This document shows, piece by piece, positions 43,716 to 50,917 of a DNA stretch of 64,000 nt. Source of the DNA: Sorangium cellulosum So0157-2 (GTDB lineage: Bacteria; Myxococcota_A; Polyangia; Polyangiales; Polyangiaceae); contig NC_021658.1 of the NCBI RefSeq assembly GCF_000418325.1, forward strand, positions 3,858,001 through 3,922,000. Reading direction: 5' to 3'. Under the pieces are notes generated by a model. That model ran no database searches and was not told the origin of the DNA. It saw nothing but the letters and a program-made list of their open reading frames with translations. Position 1 is the stretch's first letter. Every line of letters starts with the position of its first letter. The position numbers and the translations under genes are program-made.

Positions 43716-44057
43716 ATGCTCACGTTAGTCCAGCCGTCCGTGGACGGCCAAGGCCGAGGTGCGCCCTCTGGGCGACGACCCCGTTCCACCGCGCTCACCG
43801 ATGCCGAGGCGATGCGCCTCCGAGCCGCCCTCAGAAACCTGAAGGGGCTGTACGGCACGTGGGATTGCCTCTCCGCTGTGATGGGCGTCCCGAAGACGAC
43901 GATCACGAACTTCGTGTACGGCACGAACCGCTCGACCCATGGGTTGGCCCTGCGCGCCGCCAAGGCCGCGGGGACCACCATCGATCAGCTCCTTGGTGGT
44001 CTCGCTCCGGCCGACCGCTGCCCACATTGTGGGGCACCTCGGGAGGTGACGCGATGA
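43716..44057 (+). CDS. Helix-turn-helix protein with C-terminal CPHCG motif
   Basis: The protein has 113 residues. After a Gly/Arg-rich leader, residues 30-95 read DAEAMRLRAALRNLKGLYGT then WDCLSAVMGVPKTTITNFVY and LALRAAKAAGTTIDQLLGG, the layout of an XRE-like helix-turn-helix. A C-terminal CPHCGAP could bind zinc with partner residues. It overlaps the RadC-like gene as ATGA, so the two form an operon. Its likely role is autoregulation of the pair. Start ATG chosen for the GAGGTC site upstream. Confidence 0.72.
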   Translation: MLTLVQPSVDGQGRGAPSGRRPRSTALTDAEAMRLRAALRNLKGLYGTWDCLSAVMGVPKTTITNFVYGTNRSTHGLALRAAKAAGTTIDQLLGGLAPADRCPHCGAPREVTR

Positions 44058-44680
44058 GCACCTCCGAACCGATCGAGACGACGCTCGCGGACATCCCCGC
44101 TGCGACGGAAGGGGCGCTGCTCGAGATGATCCTCGGCGTCCATGGAGTCGCCGAGCGGATCCTCGTCATGAACGGGCTTGTGGGGATCGCTCGGATGTCT
44201 CCGGTCGCTCTCGCTGAGCGCGCTGGTCTCGGGCTCACCGAAGCAACTCGGCTCGCTTCAGCCCTCGAGCTTGCACGTCGTCTTGAGAAGGCGCGCGCCA
44301 AGCGGCCGAAGCGGCTCCGTTCGCCGAAGGACATCGCGATGTTCTTCGGCCCGCAACTCGGCGGGCTCGTACACGAAGAGGTTTGGATCGCCGCCCTCGA
44401 CGCTCACTGCGGCGTCCGAGGGACGCGCATGATCTCCCGTGGCGGGTTGGGCGGGGCGTACGTTCCGCCTGTGGATGTTCTCCGCGGGGCGCTGGAACTC
44501 GGCGCGTTCTCGTTCGTGCTGTGCCACAATCATCCGAGTGGAGATCCGAAGCCCACGGAGGAGGACGTCGAGCTGACGCGAGAGATCGAGCACCGGGCGC
44601 ACTTGATCGGGGTCGAGCTGGTCGATCACGTGATCGTCACCCCGTCCGGGAAGTACGCCTCCGTGTTCAAGAGCTCGTGA
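44054..44680 (+). CDS. RadC/JAB-domain (MPN+) protein
   Basis: The protein has 208 residues from the ATG at 44054. The C-terminal JAB/MPN domain has ALELGAFSFVLCHNHPSGDP then KPTEEDVELTREIEHRAHLI and VELVDHVIVTPSGKYASVF. The metalloprotease-like motif HNHPSGD with Glu is complete. The N-terminal half has a helix-hairpin region, as in RadC. RadC-like proteins are common on mobile elements. Their role is unresolved despite the DNA-repair name. The frame extends 135 codons upstream over the HTH gene, but that part is shadow. Confidence 0.9.
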   Translation: MSTSEPIETTLADIPAATEGALLEMILGVHGVAERILVMNGLVGIARMSPVALAERAGLGLTEATRLASALELARRLEKARAKRPKRLRSPKDIAMFFGPQLGGLVHEEVWIAALDAHCGVRGTRMISRGGLGGAYVPPVDVLRGALELGAFSFVLCHNHPSGDPKPTEEDVELTREIEHRAHLIGVELVDHVIVTPSGKYASVFKSS

Positions 44681-44693
44681 CCCCCGAGCGCCA

Positions 44694-45095
44694 TCACTCG
44701 GCCTTCTCGGCGCTCCACTTCCCGTAGTCGTCCTTCTTCAACCGGAACGCCAAGGGCTTGGTCGTGAACTCCGTCGGGGCGGGCGGACACAAGCTGTTCT
44801 TGTCGGCCCCGCACCTCGGGAACTGCGCCATGCACGTTCCCGTGATGGTCGCCTTCACCGGCGCGTAGCCCTCCTTCTCCTGGCCGCGCTCGACGACCTC
44901 GACCTTCTTCACCTCCGTGATCGGCGCGTTCATAACGCCGCACGGGCTGGTGCCGCCCGTCAGGTCCGCGAAGCCCCGGCTCTCCTTCGCCGCCTTCGTC
45001 ACGGCTCCGGTCACGTCGGCATCCGAAGGGCCTCCTCCCCTCCCGCACGCGGCCACCATGACGAACACCCCCAAGACCTGACCCCTCAGCCTCAT
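44694..45095 (-). CDS. Small lipoprotein of unknown function
   Basis: From the ATG at 45095 with a GGAGGAC site, the protein has 133 residues. An ATG 17 codons earlier lacks a ribosome site. The signal RLRGQVLGVFVMVAACGRGG has lipobox VAAC. The mature part has four cysteines and lysine-rich stretches (TEVKKVEVVERGQEKEGYA, PLAFRLKKDDYGKWSAEKAE). I do not recognise the family. It is convergent with the RadC-like gene and divergent from the XRE gene at 45166. Confidence 0.75.
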   Translation of the reverse strand: MRLRGQVLGVFVMVAACGRGGGPSDADVTGAVTKAAKESRGFADLTGGTSPCGVMNAPITEVKKVEVVERGQEKEGYAPVKATITGTCMAQFPRCGADKNSLCPPAPTEFTTKPLAFRLKKDDYGKWSAEKAE

Positions 45096-45165
45096 GTAGT
45101 CCTCCGTAGGGAGAAATCGTATATGAGGGTTTTTCCGGGGATGCAACGGGGTCGAGACCGGGCGG

Positions 45166-45435
45166 GTGGAAGATCCCGATCAGGTCATCGAGGCCGTGGG
45201 GCGACGGATCGGGGAGCTGCGCGCGCGGGCCGGGCAGACTCAGGCTGAGGTCGCCGAGGCGCTCGGGACGACCGTCTCGAATTTCCAGCGGATCGAGGCT
45301 GGTGAGCAGAACCTCACGCTCAGGACCATGGCGAGGATCGCGAACGTGATCGGCGTGACGGTCGCGGAGTTCTTCACCAAGCCCGAGTTGCCGGAGAGGA
45401 AGCGCGGGCGTCCGAGGAAGCAGCCGCCAGGATGA
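45166..45435 (+). CDS. XRE-family transcriptional regulator
   Basis: The protein has 89 residues with a GTG start. The helix-turn-helix is complete: RRIGELRARAGQTQAEVAEA, LGTTVSNFQRIEAGEQNLTL and RTMARIANVIGVTVAEFFTK. The tail RKRGRPRKQPPG is an AT-hook-like basic end. It is small and lacks an effector domain. It is convergent with another XRE gene at 45454 that ends in a similar basic tail (RRGRKPKTK). The two stops are only 18 bases apart. Confidence 0.9.
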   Translation: MEDPDQVIEAVGRRIGELRARAGQTQAEVAEALGTTVSNFQRIEAGEQNLTLRTMARIANVIGVTVAEFFTKPELPERKRGRPRKQPPG

Positions 45436-45453
45436 CCTGCCGAAGCGGCGCCT

Positions 45454-45780
45454 TTACTTCGTCTTCGGCTTCCGACCGCGCCGGGGCGCCGCTGCGTCGA
45501 TCTCCCTGAGCGGCTTCTCCAGCGGCTGCTCTTCCCCGGTCTCGACGAGATCCCGAACGCTGACCCCGAGCTTGTCCGCGAGCACGAACAGCGTCCTCAG
45601 GCTCGGGTTGCCCTGTCCGCGCTCGAGCTCGACGAGGACGCGGAAGCTGACCACGTCGGCCGCCTGCACCTGGGTCATCCCGGCTCGATGGCGCGCCTTC
45701 TGGATGTTGCCTCCGACGAGCCGGAGGAAGCGGTCGAACTCTTCCTCCAGCGTGGGCGGATCCTTGTCCTCGGTCGTCAT
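45454..45780 (-). CDS. XRE-family transcriptional regulator
   Basis: The protein has 108 residues. It has LRLVGGNIQKARHRAGMTQV then QAADVVSFRVLVELERGQGN and PSLRTLFVLADKLGVSVRDL, a lambda-repressor-like domain. A basic end (AAPRRGRKPKTK) follows. The N-terminal 25 residues are acidic. It is convergent with the other XRE gene. In mobile segments such pairs often control the genes around them. No cleavage or ligand domain is present. Confidence 0.9.
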   Translation of the reverse strand: MTTEDKDPPTLEEEFDRFLRLVGGNIQKARHRAGMTQVQAADVVSFRVLVELERGQGNPSLRTLFVLADKLGVSVRDLVETGEEQPLEKPLREIDAAAPRRGRKPKTK

Positions 45781-45861
45781 GGCTCTGGATTCGGGCGCGC
45801 AGATCGGATAGTAGAGCCAGTACCGCTGGATCCGCTAGCGGCGCCTCCAGACGGGGAAAAG

Positions 45862-45885
45862 AAAAAAGGCAGCCGAAAGGCTGCC
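45862..45885 (-). terminator. Intrinsic terminator on minus strand, without a gene upstream
   Basis: The stem GGCAGCC (45868-45874) pairs with GGCTGCC (45879-45885) across a GAAA-type tetraloop. Read on the minus strand it is followed by six T (45867-45862). It is a textbook rho-independent terminator. The gene it ends is not apparent, because the minus-strand frame that runs through 45886-46290 has no protein-like sequence. Confidence 0.8.
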
Positions 45886-46325
45886 CTCCCTCCGCGTCGA
45901 CTCGGCTTGGACCGTGACAACGCTCGGCGAGATTGACCTCTCGCCCATCCCTGGCGGGGGACGATCTGGTACTACACCGGCTCGTTCACGGGAGAGAGGT
46001 CGATCCTTGCTGCGCGTCCACTCCGAGGAGACGCGAAAATGGATCGAGGCAGTAGTTTCTGGTTGACTTTCGTGCCCGCGTGTGATCCGGACGTTGCTTC
46101 TGCGACGTCGCCCACGCCGGTCTCCCCGACCCCGCTCGTCTGCCGAACCATCGGCGGGCCGGGGCTCCCCACCCGGCGCGAGGCGTGGTGGCGGAAGGGT
46201 CGGCAGCCACGCTCGCGGAGGTGACGTAGTTCCGCGAGCGGAGGCTAGGTCGTATTTTGTCCTAGCCTCCACTCGCGCTCCTAGATCCTTCAAAACAAAC
46301 CCTTATAGTGGTCAGTAATTAGACC
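45886..46325. other. Intergenic region with possible small RNA and inverted repeat
   Basis: This 440-base stretch has no credible protein gene. It holds a 17-bp inverted repeat (46233-46249 with 46261-46277) and, at the transposase start, a 5-bp dyad around GGTCAGTAATTAGACC. A TATAGT at 46304 may be its -10. The minus-strand terminator at 45862 suggests a small RNA is transcribed leftwards across part of this region. Confidence 0.4.
46233..46277. repeat. 17-bp inverted repeat with one mismatch
   Basis: CGCGAGCGGAGGCTAGG pairs with CCTAGCCTCCACTCGCG across an eleven-base AT-rich loop. The mismatch becomes a G-U pair in minus-strand RNA. It lies 49 bases upstream of the transposase-like gene, and could be the end of an element or an RNA hairpin. 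Confidence 0.7.
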
Positions 46326-47261
46326 ATGCCGAACATCCTTCCGACGGAGACTCGTCTGCGTGTCCTCGCGGCCCTTGTGGATGGAAATTCCGAGCGCGCG
46401 ACTGAGCGTCTCACGGGCGCGAGCCTGAAGACGATCAGGAAGTTCGCGCTCCGGCTTGGAGAGGGCGCTCAGCACCTCCATAATCGGCTTGTCCGAGATC
46501 TCACGTGCTCGTCTGTTCAATTCGATGAGGTTTGGTCCTACATCGCGAAGAAGCAGGCGCGCGTGACACCCAATGATCCTCCCGACATTGGCGAAGCCTA
46601 CACGTACGTGGCGTTGGACACGACGAGTCGTCTTGCAATCACCTGGCACGTGGGGCGACGAGATGAGGCGAACACGAGGATCTTCATGGAGGATCTTCGT
46701 TCTCGCTTTGCCGCGATGCCAAGCATGCTAACGAGCGACGGCTTCGCTCCCTATGTCCCGGCAGTCGCCGAGAGCTTCGGACTCTCGGTGAACTATGGCC
46801 AGACCGTCAAGAACTACAGATCCAGGCGGCGGCGCGATGATGATCACCGATACGAACCCCCACGGAATCCCTTCATCACGAAGAGGACGATCTGTGGATC
46901 GCCTGATCTAGATCGAGCGAGCACCTCTTATGTCGAGAGAAACAACGGCACCATGAGGCACCATATCGGCCGAATGAGACGGCTGTGTCTCGCGTTCTCG
47001 AAAAAGATCGAGAACCACCGCGCGGCCGTGGCACTCAACTACGCTCACTACAACTTCTGCCACGTGGTGAAGACGCTCAGGGTGACGCCCGCTATGCAGG
47101 CGGGGATCACGGATCACATCTGGAGCTTGGAGGAGTTCATGGAGGCGGCGCTCGCGGCGGCTCCGACCCCCAGGCCGGAGCCTCAGCCGCTCCAGCATCC
47201 GCGACCGGAGGGGCCGGCGCGGGAGCTGCCCAACGGGCGGGGGTTCCTACGGCTCGTGTAA
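46326..47261 (+). CDS. IS1-like DDE transposase-family protein
   Basis: The protein has 311 residues. The N-terminus has NILPTETRLRVLAALVDGNS then ERATERLTGASLKTIRKFAL, a DNA-binding helix-turn-helix. The core has VQFDEVWSYIAKKQARV, AYTYVALDTTSRLAITWHVG, LTSDGFAPYVPAVAESFGLS and STSYVERNNGTMRHHIGRMR, the widespread IS1-family transposase-like pattern with Asp-Asp-Glu residues. These genes often occur alone. I found no matching terminal inverted repeats around it. Its last 40 residues are Pro-rich. The codon use is much less GC-biased than that of the neighbours outside the segment. Confidence 0.88.
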   Translation: MPNILPTETRLRVLAALVDGNSERATERLTGASLKTIRKFALRLGEGAQHLHNRLVRDLTCSSVQFDEVWSYIAKKQARVTPNDPPDIGEAYTYVALDTTSRLAITWHVGRRDEANTRIFMEDLRSRFAAMPSMLTSDGFAPYVPAVAESFGLSVNYGQTVKNYRSRRRRDDDHRYEPPRNPFITKRTICGSPDLDRASTSYVERNNGTMRHHIGRMRRLCLAFSKKIENHRAAVALNYAHYNFCHVVKTLRVTPAMQAGITDHIWSLEEFMEAALAAAPTPRPEPQPLQHPRPEGPARELPNGRGFLRLV

Positions 47262-47294
47262 GTTTTCGTTGCGCTGTGTGGTATCATCCGGCCC

Positions 47295-47636
47295 ATGGTA
47301 GGCCGGAGGCCAAGGAAAACAGTAGCGCAGAGGCAGGCAGAGCAGCGAGCGGAGGAACGCTTGCGCAAAGTCCACCAAGGCTACCTCTACTGCGTTGTAT
47401 GGACGGTGGACGGCAAGCCGTTCGGACCACATTATATGCGCACGCTTGAGGAGGCCATCAATAAGCGTGACGAGATCATGAAGAGACACGACAAGCCGAT
47501 CCCAGACGATTTTTACGGTCGCCGAGCCTATCTAGTTCAATTTGGCGTATCCGTAGAGCACTTTGAAGGAGGGCAGTGGACCACTGTAAAAGATTCACTT
47601 CGCGAAGGTATATGGGGTGTCGATTACGTCGATTGA
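47295..47636 (+). CDS. Hypothetical protein
   Basis: The protein has 113 residues. It starts with a basic region (GRRPRKTVAQRQAEQRAEER) and then reads GYLYCVVWTVDGKPFGPHYM, LEEAINKRDEIMKRHDKPIP and AYLVQFGVSVEHFEGGQWTT. It is not recognised. The balanced amino-acid composition and lower GC at third positions support a real gene. The ATG lies 33 bases after the transposase stop, so co-transcription is possible. Confidence 0.6.
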   Translation: MVGRRPRKTVAQRQAEQRAEERLRKVHQGYLYCVVWTVDGKPFGPHYMRTLEEAINKRDEIMKRHDKPIPDDFYGRRAYLVQFGVSVEHFEGGQWTTVKDSLREGIWGVDYVD

Positions 47637-47901
47637 CATCGGAGCCTCGGCCGACGCCACCCTGCGCCCAGCATCGTAGGAGCTGGCCAGAGCCACAAGG
47701 GGCCATGCGCATGGCGATGGCCGGGCGGTTGCTCGCATCGGGCTCGTGGACCTCTGGAGCGACCGCGAAGAGTGTCGGACCAGCTATCGTTTTTCCTGTG
47801 AGGGCGCTGAGGCACAGGACGGGTTGACCACCTGTTCAGTTGGTGCTAAGGTGGGTCTGGGTGAGAGCTCTTTTGGAGGCGGGTTCGCAGCAGAGGTAGG
47901 T

Positions 47902-48516
47902 ATGACAGCGGAGTTGGACGCCAAAATCACGCAGTGTCGCGAAGCCCTCGAGCAGCAGCGGGGACGTGCTGAGGCAGCTCTTGAACGATTCTTCGATGCG
48001 CTCACGGTTCTATTGCGGGCGTGGATTCCGGAACAAGTCCGTTTGGTGGTGAAGCGAAATCACGAGACCACCACGAAACTCGGATCCGAGAGGATCACGA
48101 TCCTCAAGACGGAGCTTGAGAAGCTCGTTACAGACATCCCGAAACTGGTTCGGTCGTCCTGGCTGGGTGGTAAGGGGCTGTGGGCACACCGGGTCGACTT
48201 TGCGCCCACCCATACTAATACCATCCACTACCGCATCTATTCGTCACCGCCACCGTCGGGGCCATACCAGTTGCAGGAACCACTGAAGAAGATTCGCGAA
48301 CACATGGGTGCGTTCATGGCGAAGCACGGGTATTCGCAGCGGACTCATTGGGGTAGCTATGACTTCGGATTCTTTGAATGGAGCGACACGCTGAACGAGC
48401 CACTGAACCGTTACGCGGACGAATACGAGGCATTCGTCAAGGCCAGTCAGGCTCTTCAGGCAGCGATCAGGGCAAAGGGCGAGCACGAGGCCAACTCGAT
48501 CTGGGAGAAATCCTAG
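47902..48516 (+). CDS. Hypothetical protein with helical N-terminus
   Basis: From the ATG at 47902 with an AGAGGTAGG site the protein has 204 residues. The frame starts earlier at 47746 but without a ribosome site. The first part is helical (TAELDAKITQCREALEQQRG, RAEAALERFFDALTVLLRAW). The rest has aromatic-rich strands (HTNTIHYRIYSSPPPSGPYQ, HWGSYDFGFFEWSDTLNEPL) and a last helix. The family is unknown. It is convergent with the NYN gene. Codon use is that of the inserted segment. Confidence 0.7.
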   Translation: MTAELDAKITQCREALEQQRGRAEAALERFFDALTVLLRAWIPEQVRLVVKRNHETTTKLGSERITILKTELEKLVTDIPKLVRSSWLGGKGLWAHRVDFAPTHTNTIHYRIYSSPPPSGPYQLQEPLKKIREHMGAFMAKHGYSQRTHWGSYDFGFFEWSDTLNEPLNRYADEYEAFVKASQALQAAIRAKGEHEANSIWEKS

Positions 48517-48583
48517 GAAGACGATGACGCGAACGGAGAAGGATAAAGAGCGCCTGATGCCGTTATCGTCTGACTCATCGAGA

Positions 48584-49207
48584 TTATCCCCGAGGATCTC
48601 CTTGTTGGCTGTGGTGTAGGTTATAGTCCCTCGGATCCTTGACTGCCTCGAAGTCTGTGTCCTTGAGGTAGTGGCACCAGATCCTGCGATTTGGAATCGA
48701 GATCCTGCTGGCATACCCAGTGGGAGGCTGCCAAGTTGCAACTGCGACTTCGACCGCAGTGCGCGCGACCACGGTTTCGATGGCAGGCTTCAGATCGGTA
48801 TCCGCCGAGAAGATTACGCCCACATCAAAACGCCTGTCCAGCGCGGCAACGACAAAGTCGATCGCGAGTTGAACGTCAATGCCCTTTTCGGTCGGCTTCT
48901 CAGTCGGATAGTTCTGCGGGTACCTTAGCGGCCTGGTGAATACCTCGACACGCTGGAGCGCTCTCCATGCCGCCACCTGGCGCGAGCACGCGGCGTTTCC
49001 CTTCGGATCCTTCGCGCCGTCCGGAAGACCTCGATAAATCCGGACAAACTCCAAGCTGGAATCCGGTGTTTTTGTGGAGAGCAGATTCCCGACTTTCAGC
49101 GGATCGATCTGCCCTACCGAATGAGAATCGCCTGGGAGCGCAAAGGCACTACGCGCCCTGCGATAGACGTTCTGGTAGTCGATGAAGATGCCGAGACGCC
49201 TAGGCAT
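48584..49207 (-). CDS. NYN-domain (PIN-like) RNase-fold protein
   Basis: From the ATG at 49207 the protein has 207 residues. A TTG at 49243 is the other possible start but is inside an inverted repeat. The domain begins RRLGIFIDYQNVYRRARSAF, has GIDVQLAIDFVVAALDRRFD then VGVIFSADTDLKPAIETVVA, and VEVAVATWQPPTGYASRI. The conserved acidic residues (D in FIDYQN, D in GIDVQLAID, D in SADTDL) are all present, as in LabA-like NYN proteins. These are predicted RNases. In this mobile segment a defence or toxin role is conceivable, but there is no direct evidence. Confidence 0.88.
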   Translation of the reverse strand: MPRRLGIFIDYQNVYRRARSAFALPGDSHSVGQIDPLKVGNLLSTKTPDSSLEFVRIYRGLPDGAKDPKGNAACSRQVAAWRALQRVEVFTRPLRYPQNYPTEKPTEKGIDVQLAIDFVVAALDRRFDVGVIFSADTDLKPAIETVVARTAVEVAVATWQPPTGYASRISIPNRRIWCHYLKDTDFEAVKDPRDYNLHHSQQGDPRG

Positions 49208-49237
49208 AAACGAAACAAAAAACCCCGCCAATTCGTC

Positions 49238-49296
49238 CGCCAAGGGGCGAACGAAGGGCGGGGATGAGTGACCTAACTTTGGTTCGCCCCTTGGCG
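49238..49296. repeat. Perfect 15-bp inverted repeat
   Basis: CGCCAAGGGGCGAAC (49238-49252) is the exact reverse complement of GTTCGCCCCTTGGCG (49282-49296), with 29 bases between. It lies directly upstream of the NYN start at 49207. It could be an operator for autoregulation, a transposon end or a terminator of the decayed gene to the right. Confidence 0.7.
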
Positions 49297-49300
49297 AGCG

Positions 49301-49680
49301 TCAAGGAAAATGATTGGGCGGCCCCCGCCTGGGGACGCAGCCGCGTTCGGTCGGTGCGGCCAGAATTGGGAAGAAGTGCGCCCTTTCGGGGTGGCACTGG
49401 ATCATGACCGTCGGCTGGCGCGGGTAGGCCGAGAGCGCTGACGCCTGCTCCACGATCTCCACCTCGACCCCGTCCCCCACCTCGTCGAACACGAGGAACG
49501 GCGTGTGGACCAGCCTCGCGTCGAGGAGGCCCGGCTGCTTAAAGTCCGCAAGGTCCGTCCGGTCCGTAAGCTTGACCTTTCTGTCCCACTTTATGCCACA
49601 TGTCCGCGTGTCGCTGGTAGACCGAGCAGGCGACCAAGGGGAGCACGATCTCGACGGCGCGCCGTGACCCCCGGACCGCC
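49301..49680 (-). pseudogene. Decayed minus-strand gene fragment, frameshifted
   Basis: Two minus-strand frames look protein-like and abut. One has AVEIVLPLVACSVYQRHADM (about 49575-49660). The other has LLDARLVHTPFLVFDEVGDG then VEVEIVEQASALSAYPRQPT and VMIQCHPERAHFF (about 49375-49530). High GC at third positions supports both. No start is visible, and a frame change near 49550-49575 would be needed. I do not recognise the product. It ends at the inverted repeat. Confidence 0.35.
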
Positions 49681-50216
49681 TGAGAAGCCCGGCGACCCGG
49701 TGTAGAGTGAGGGATTTTGCCCGAGCTCAAACTGAGGGAGTTTCGGGGCAGAGTGGGGGATGTACCTCACTACCGCGCGGCAGCCCCTCCCGGACCGAGT
49801 CCGGTGCGCGGAAGGCAGCGCGGCAGCCCTTCCCGGACCGCTTCCGGTGCCTCGAGGGCACCGCCGCGGTACTGGCGATCAGCCGCTCGATCGTCGAGGC
49901 GCACGGCTGTCGGCGTGGACGAGGGCGCGCGCCCCGCTGGGTGACCCCGGCGCGCCGCGCCCGGCGCCGGGGCTGCGTGGAGCCCCCGGGGATGCGCTGA
50001 GGCAGCTTGTCTCATCCGTGGCTGCCTGCCGCGGGGGCGCCCCCTCCAGCTGCGGAGCGACCGCGCGGCGGCGGCCCGGGCGCTGCTGTAAGCGTCTGTA
50101 TCTCCCGGGTATTTCTGCCCGCGCTCGCGGCGGCACCGTTCGTGTAACGGCCCCCCTCACGCGCCGGGCTCGGCCTCCGTGCTGGCCCCGTTCCGCGCAA
50201 CCGATGGGAGGTATCC
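49681..50216. other. Intergenic region with element-end repeats and stray 43-bp units
   Basis: It holds the right copy of the 14-bp direct repeat (49706-49719), three TGAGGG/TGGGGG units, and two diverged units of the 43-bp minisatellite (49779-49862). From 49863 to 50216 nothing is apparent besides Gly/Ala/Arg-coding frames. The promoter for the gene at 50217 should be in the last 100 bases. Confidence 0.5.
49779..49862 (+). repeat. Two diverged units of the 43-bp minisatellite
   Basis: GCGCGGCAGCCCCTCCCGGA and GCGCGGCAGCCCTTCCCGGA, each followed by a CCGGTG-containing stretch, repeat the pattern of 43019-43573. They are on the far side of the inserted segment, as if it had interrupted a longer array or as if both sides had received copies. 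Confidence 0.8.
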
Positions 50217-50621
50217 ATGACACAGTCGATCAATCCGAGGTGGTGGGATGAGCACAAGACGTCCGGCTGGGAGCGCGTGAAGGAAGCGCTGCGCCGCGAC
50301 TGGGAGCAGACCAAGGCGGACTTCACGAACAACAAGGGGCAGGAGCTCAACCAGGACGTGGACGACACGGTGAAGCAGGCGCTCGGCAAGCAGCCGATCC
50401 CGCCGCGGTACGTGCCGAACAGCGACTGGGACGACGTCGAGCCGGGGCTGCGCTACGGCTGGGGCGCGGCCAGCCAGTACACCGAGCATCGCGACTGGGA
50501 CGACCGGGTCGAGAGCAAGCTCCGGGAGGAGTGGAACGACCTCAAGAGCGGGCGCACGTGGGACGAGGCCAAGAGCGCCGTCCGGCGCGGGTGGGATTCG
50601 GCGCGCCGCAAGGCGTCCTGA
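50217..50621 (+). CDS. Trp/Asp-rich hypothetical protein
   Basis: The protein has 134 residues with a GGGAGG ribosome site five bases before the ATG. It has recurring acidic-aromatic motifs: NPRWWDEHKTSGWERVKEAL then RRDWEQTKADFTNNKGQEL, VPNSDWDDVEPGLRYGWGAA and DWDDRVESKLREEWNDLKSG. The whole chain is predicted helical, with eight or so tryptophans at regular distance. It resembles stress-induced small proteins found beside CsbD-type proteins, but the match is weak. No signal or membrane span is present. Confidence 0.75.
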   Translation: MTQSINPRWWDEHKTSGWERVKEALRRDWEQTKADFTNNKGQELNQDVDDTVKQALGKQPIPPRYVPNSDWDDVEPGLRYGWGAASQYTEHRDWDDRVESKLREEWNDLKSGRTWDEAKSAVRRGWDSARRKAS

Positions 50622-50692
50622 GCGGCACGCCGGCAGCGGGCCCGGCGGGCGGCGCGCAGCTGGGCCCGCCGTCCACCTGGCCGGTGCGCCGG

Positions 50693-50917
50693 CGGCCGCT
50701 ATCTCCGCCCGCGAGCCGCTATCTCCGCCCGCGAGCCGCTATCTCCGCCCGCGAGCCGCTATCTCCGCCCGCGAGCCGCTATCTCCGCCCGCGAGCCGCT
50801 ATCTCCGCCCGCGAGCCGCTATCTCCGCCCGCGAGCCGCTATCTCCGCCCGCGAGCCGCTATCTCCGCCCGCGAGCCGCTATCTCCGCCCGCGAGCCGCT
50901 ATCTCCGCCCGCGAGCG
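50693..50917. repeat. 20-bp minisatellite, 11 units
   Basis: ATCTCCGCCCGCGAGCCGCT is repeated head to tail from 50701, eleven copies to 50917, with the last ending in GCGGAG. The units appear identical. The array starts within the last codons of the GAF-STAS gene, whose TAG stop is inside the final unit (50899), so the array is the 3' end and downstream region of that gene. Confidence 0.97.

Larger units (their letters stand above)
43574..49719. mobile_element. Putative genomic island bounded by a 14-bp direct repeat
   Basis: AGTGAGGGATTTTG is present at 43574-43587 and 49706-49719 in the same orientation. Both are followed by further TGAGGG/TGGGGG-AGTTT units of about 20 bases, reminiscent of multi-repeat transposon ends. 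Genes inside have more A/T at third codon positions than the flanks. They include regulators, a RadC-like protein, an IS1-like transposase and a NYN protein. Outside on both sides are copies of the 43-bp repeat. No integrase is present, so mobility is inferred. Confidence 0.55.

Noticed and set aside
45835..46293. Minus-strand open frame of 152 codons
   Set aside because: It reads through a perfect intrinsic terminator and has an Arg/Pro-rich composition unlike its neighbours.
46326..47261. Complete IS element around the transposase-like gene
   Set aside because: I found no terminal inverted repeats or target duplications flanking it. The 17-bp inverted repeat upstream is a local hairpin, not a pair of element ends.
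49505..49705. Plus-strand 66-codon frame
   Set aside because: It is the shadow of the better minus-strand coding pattern and has no ribosome site.
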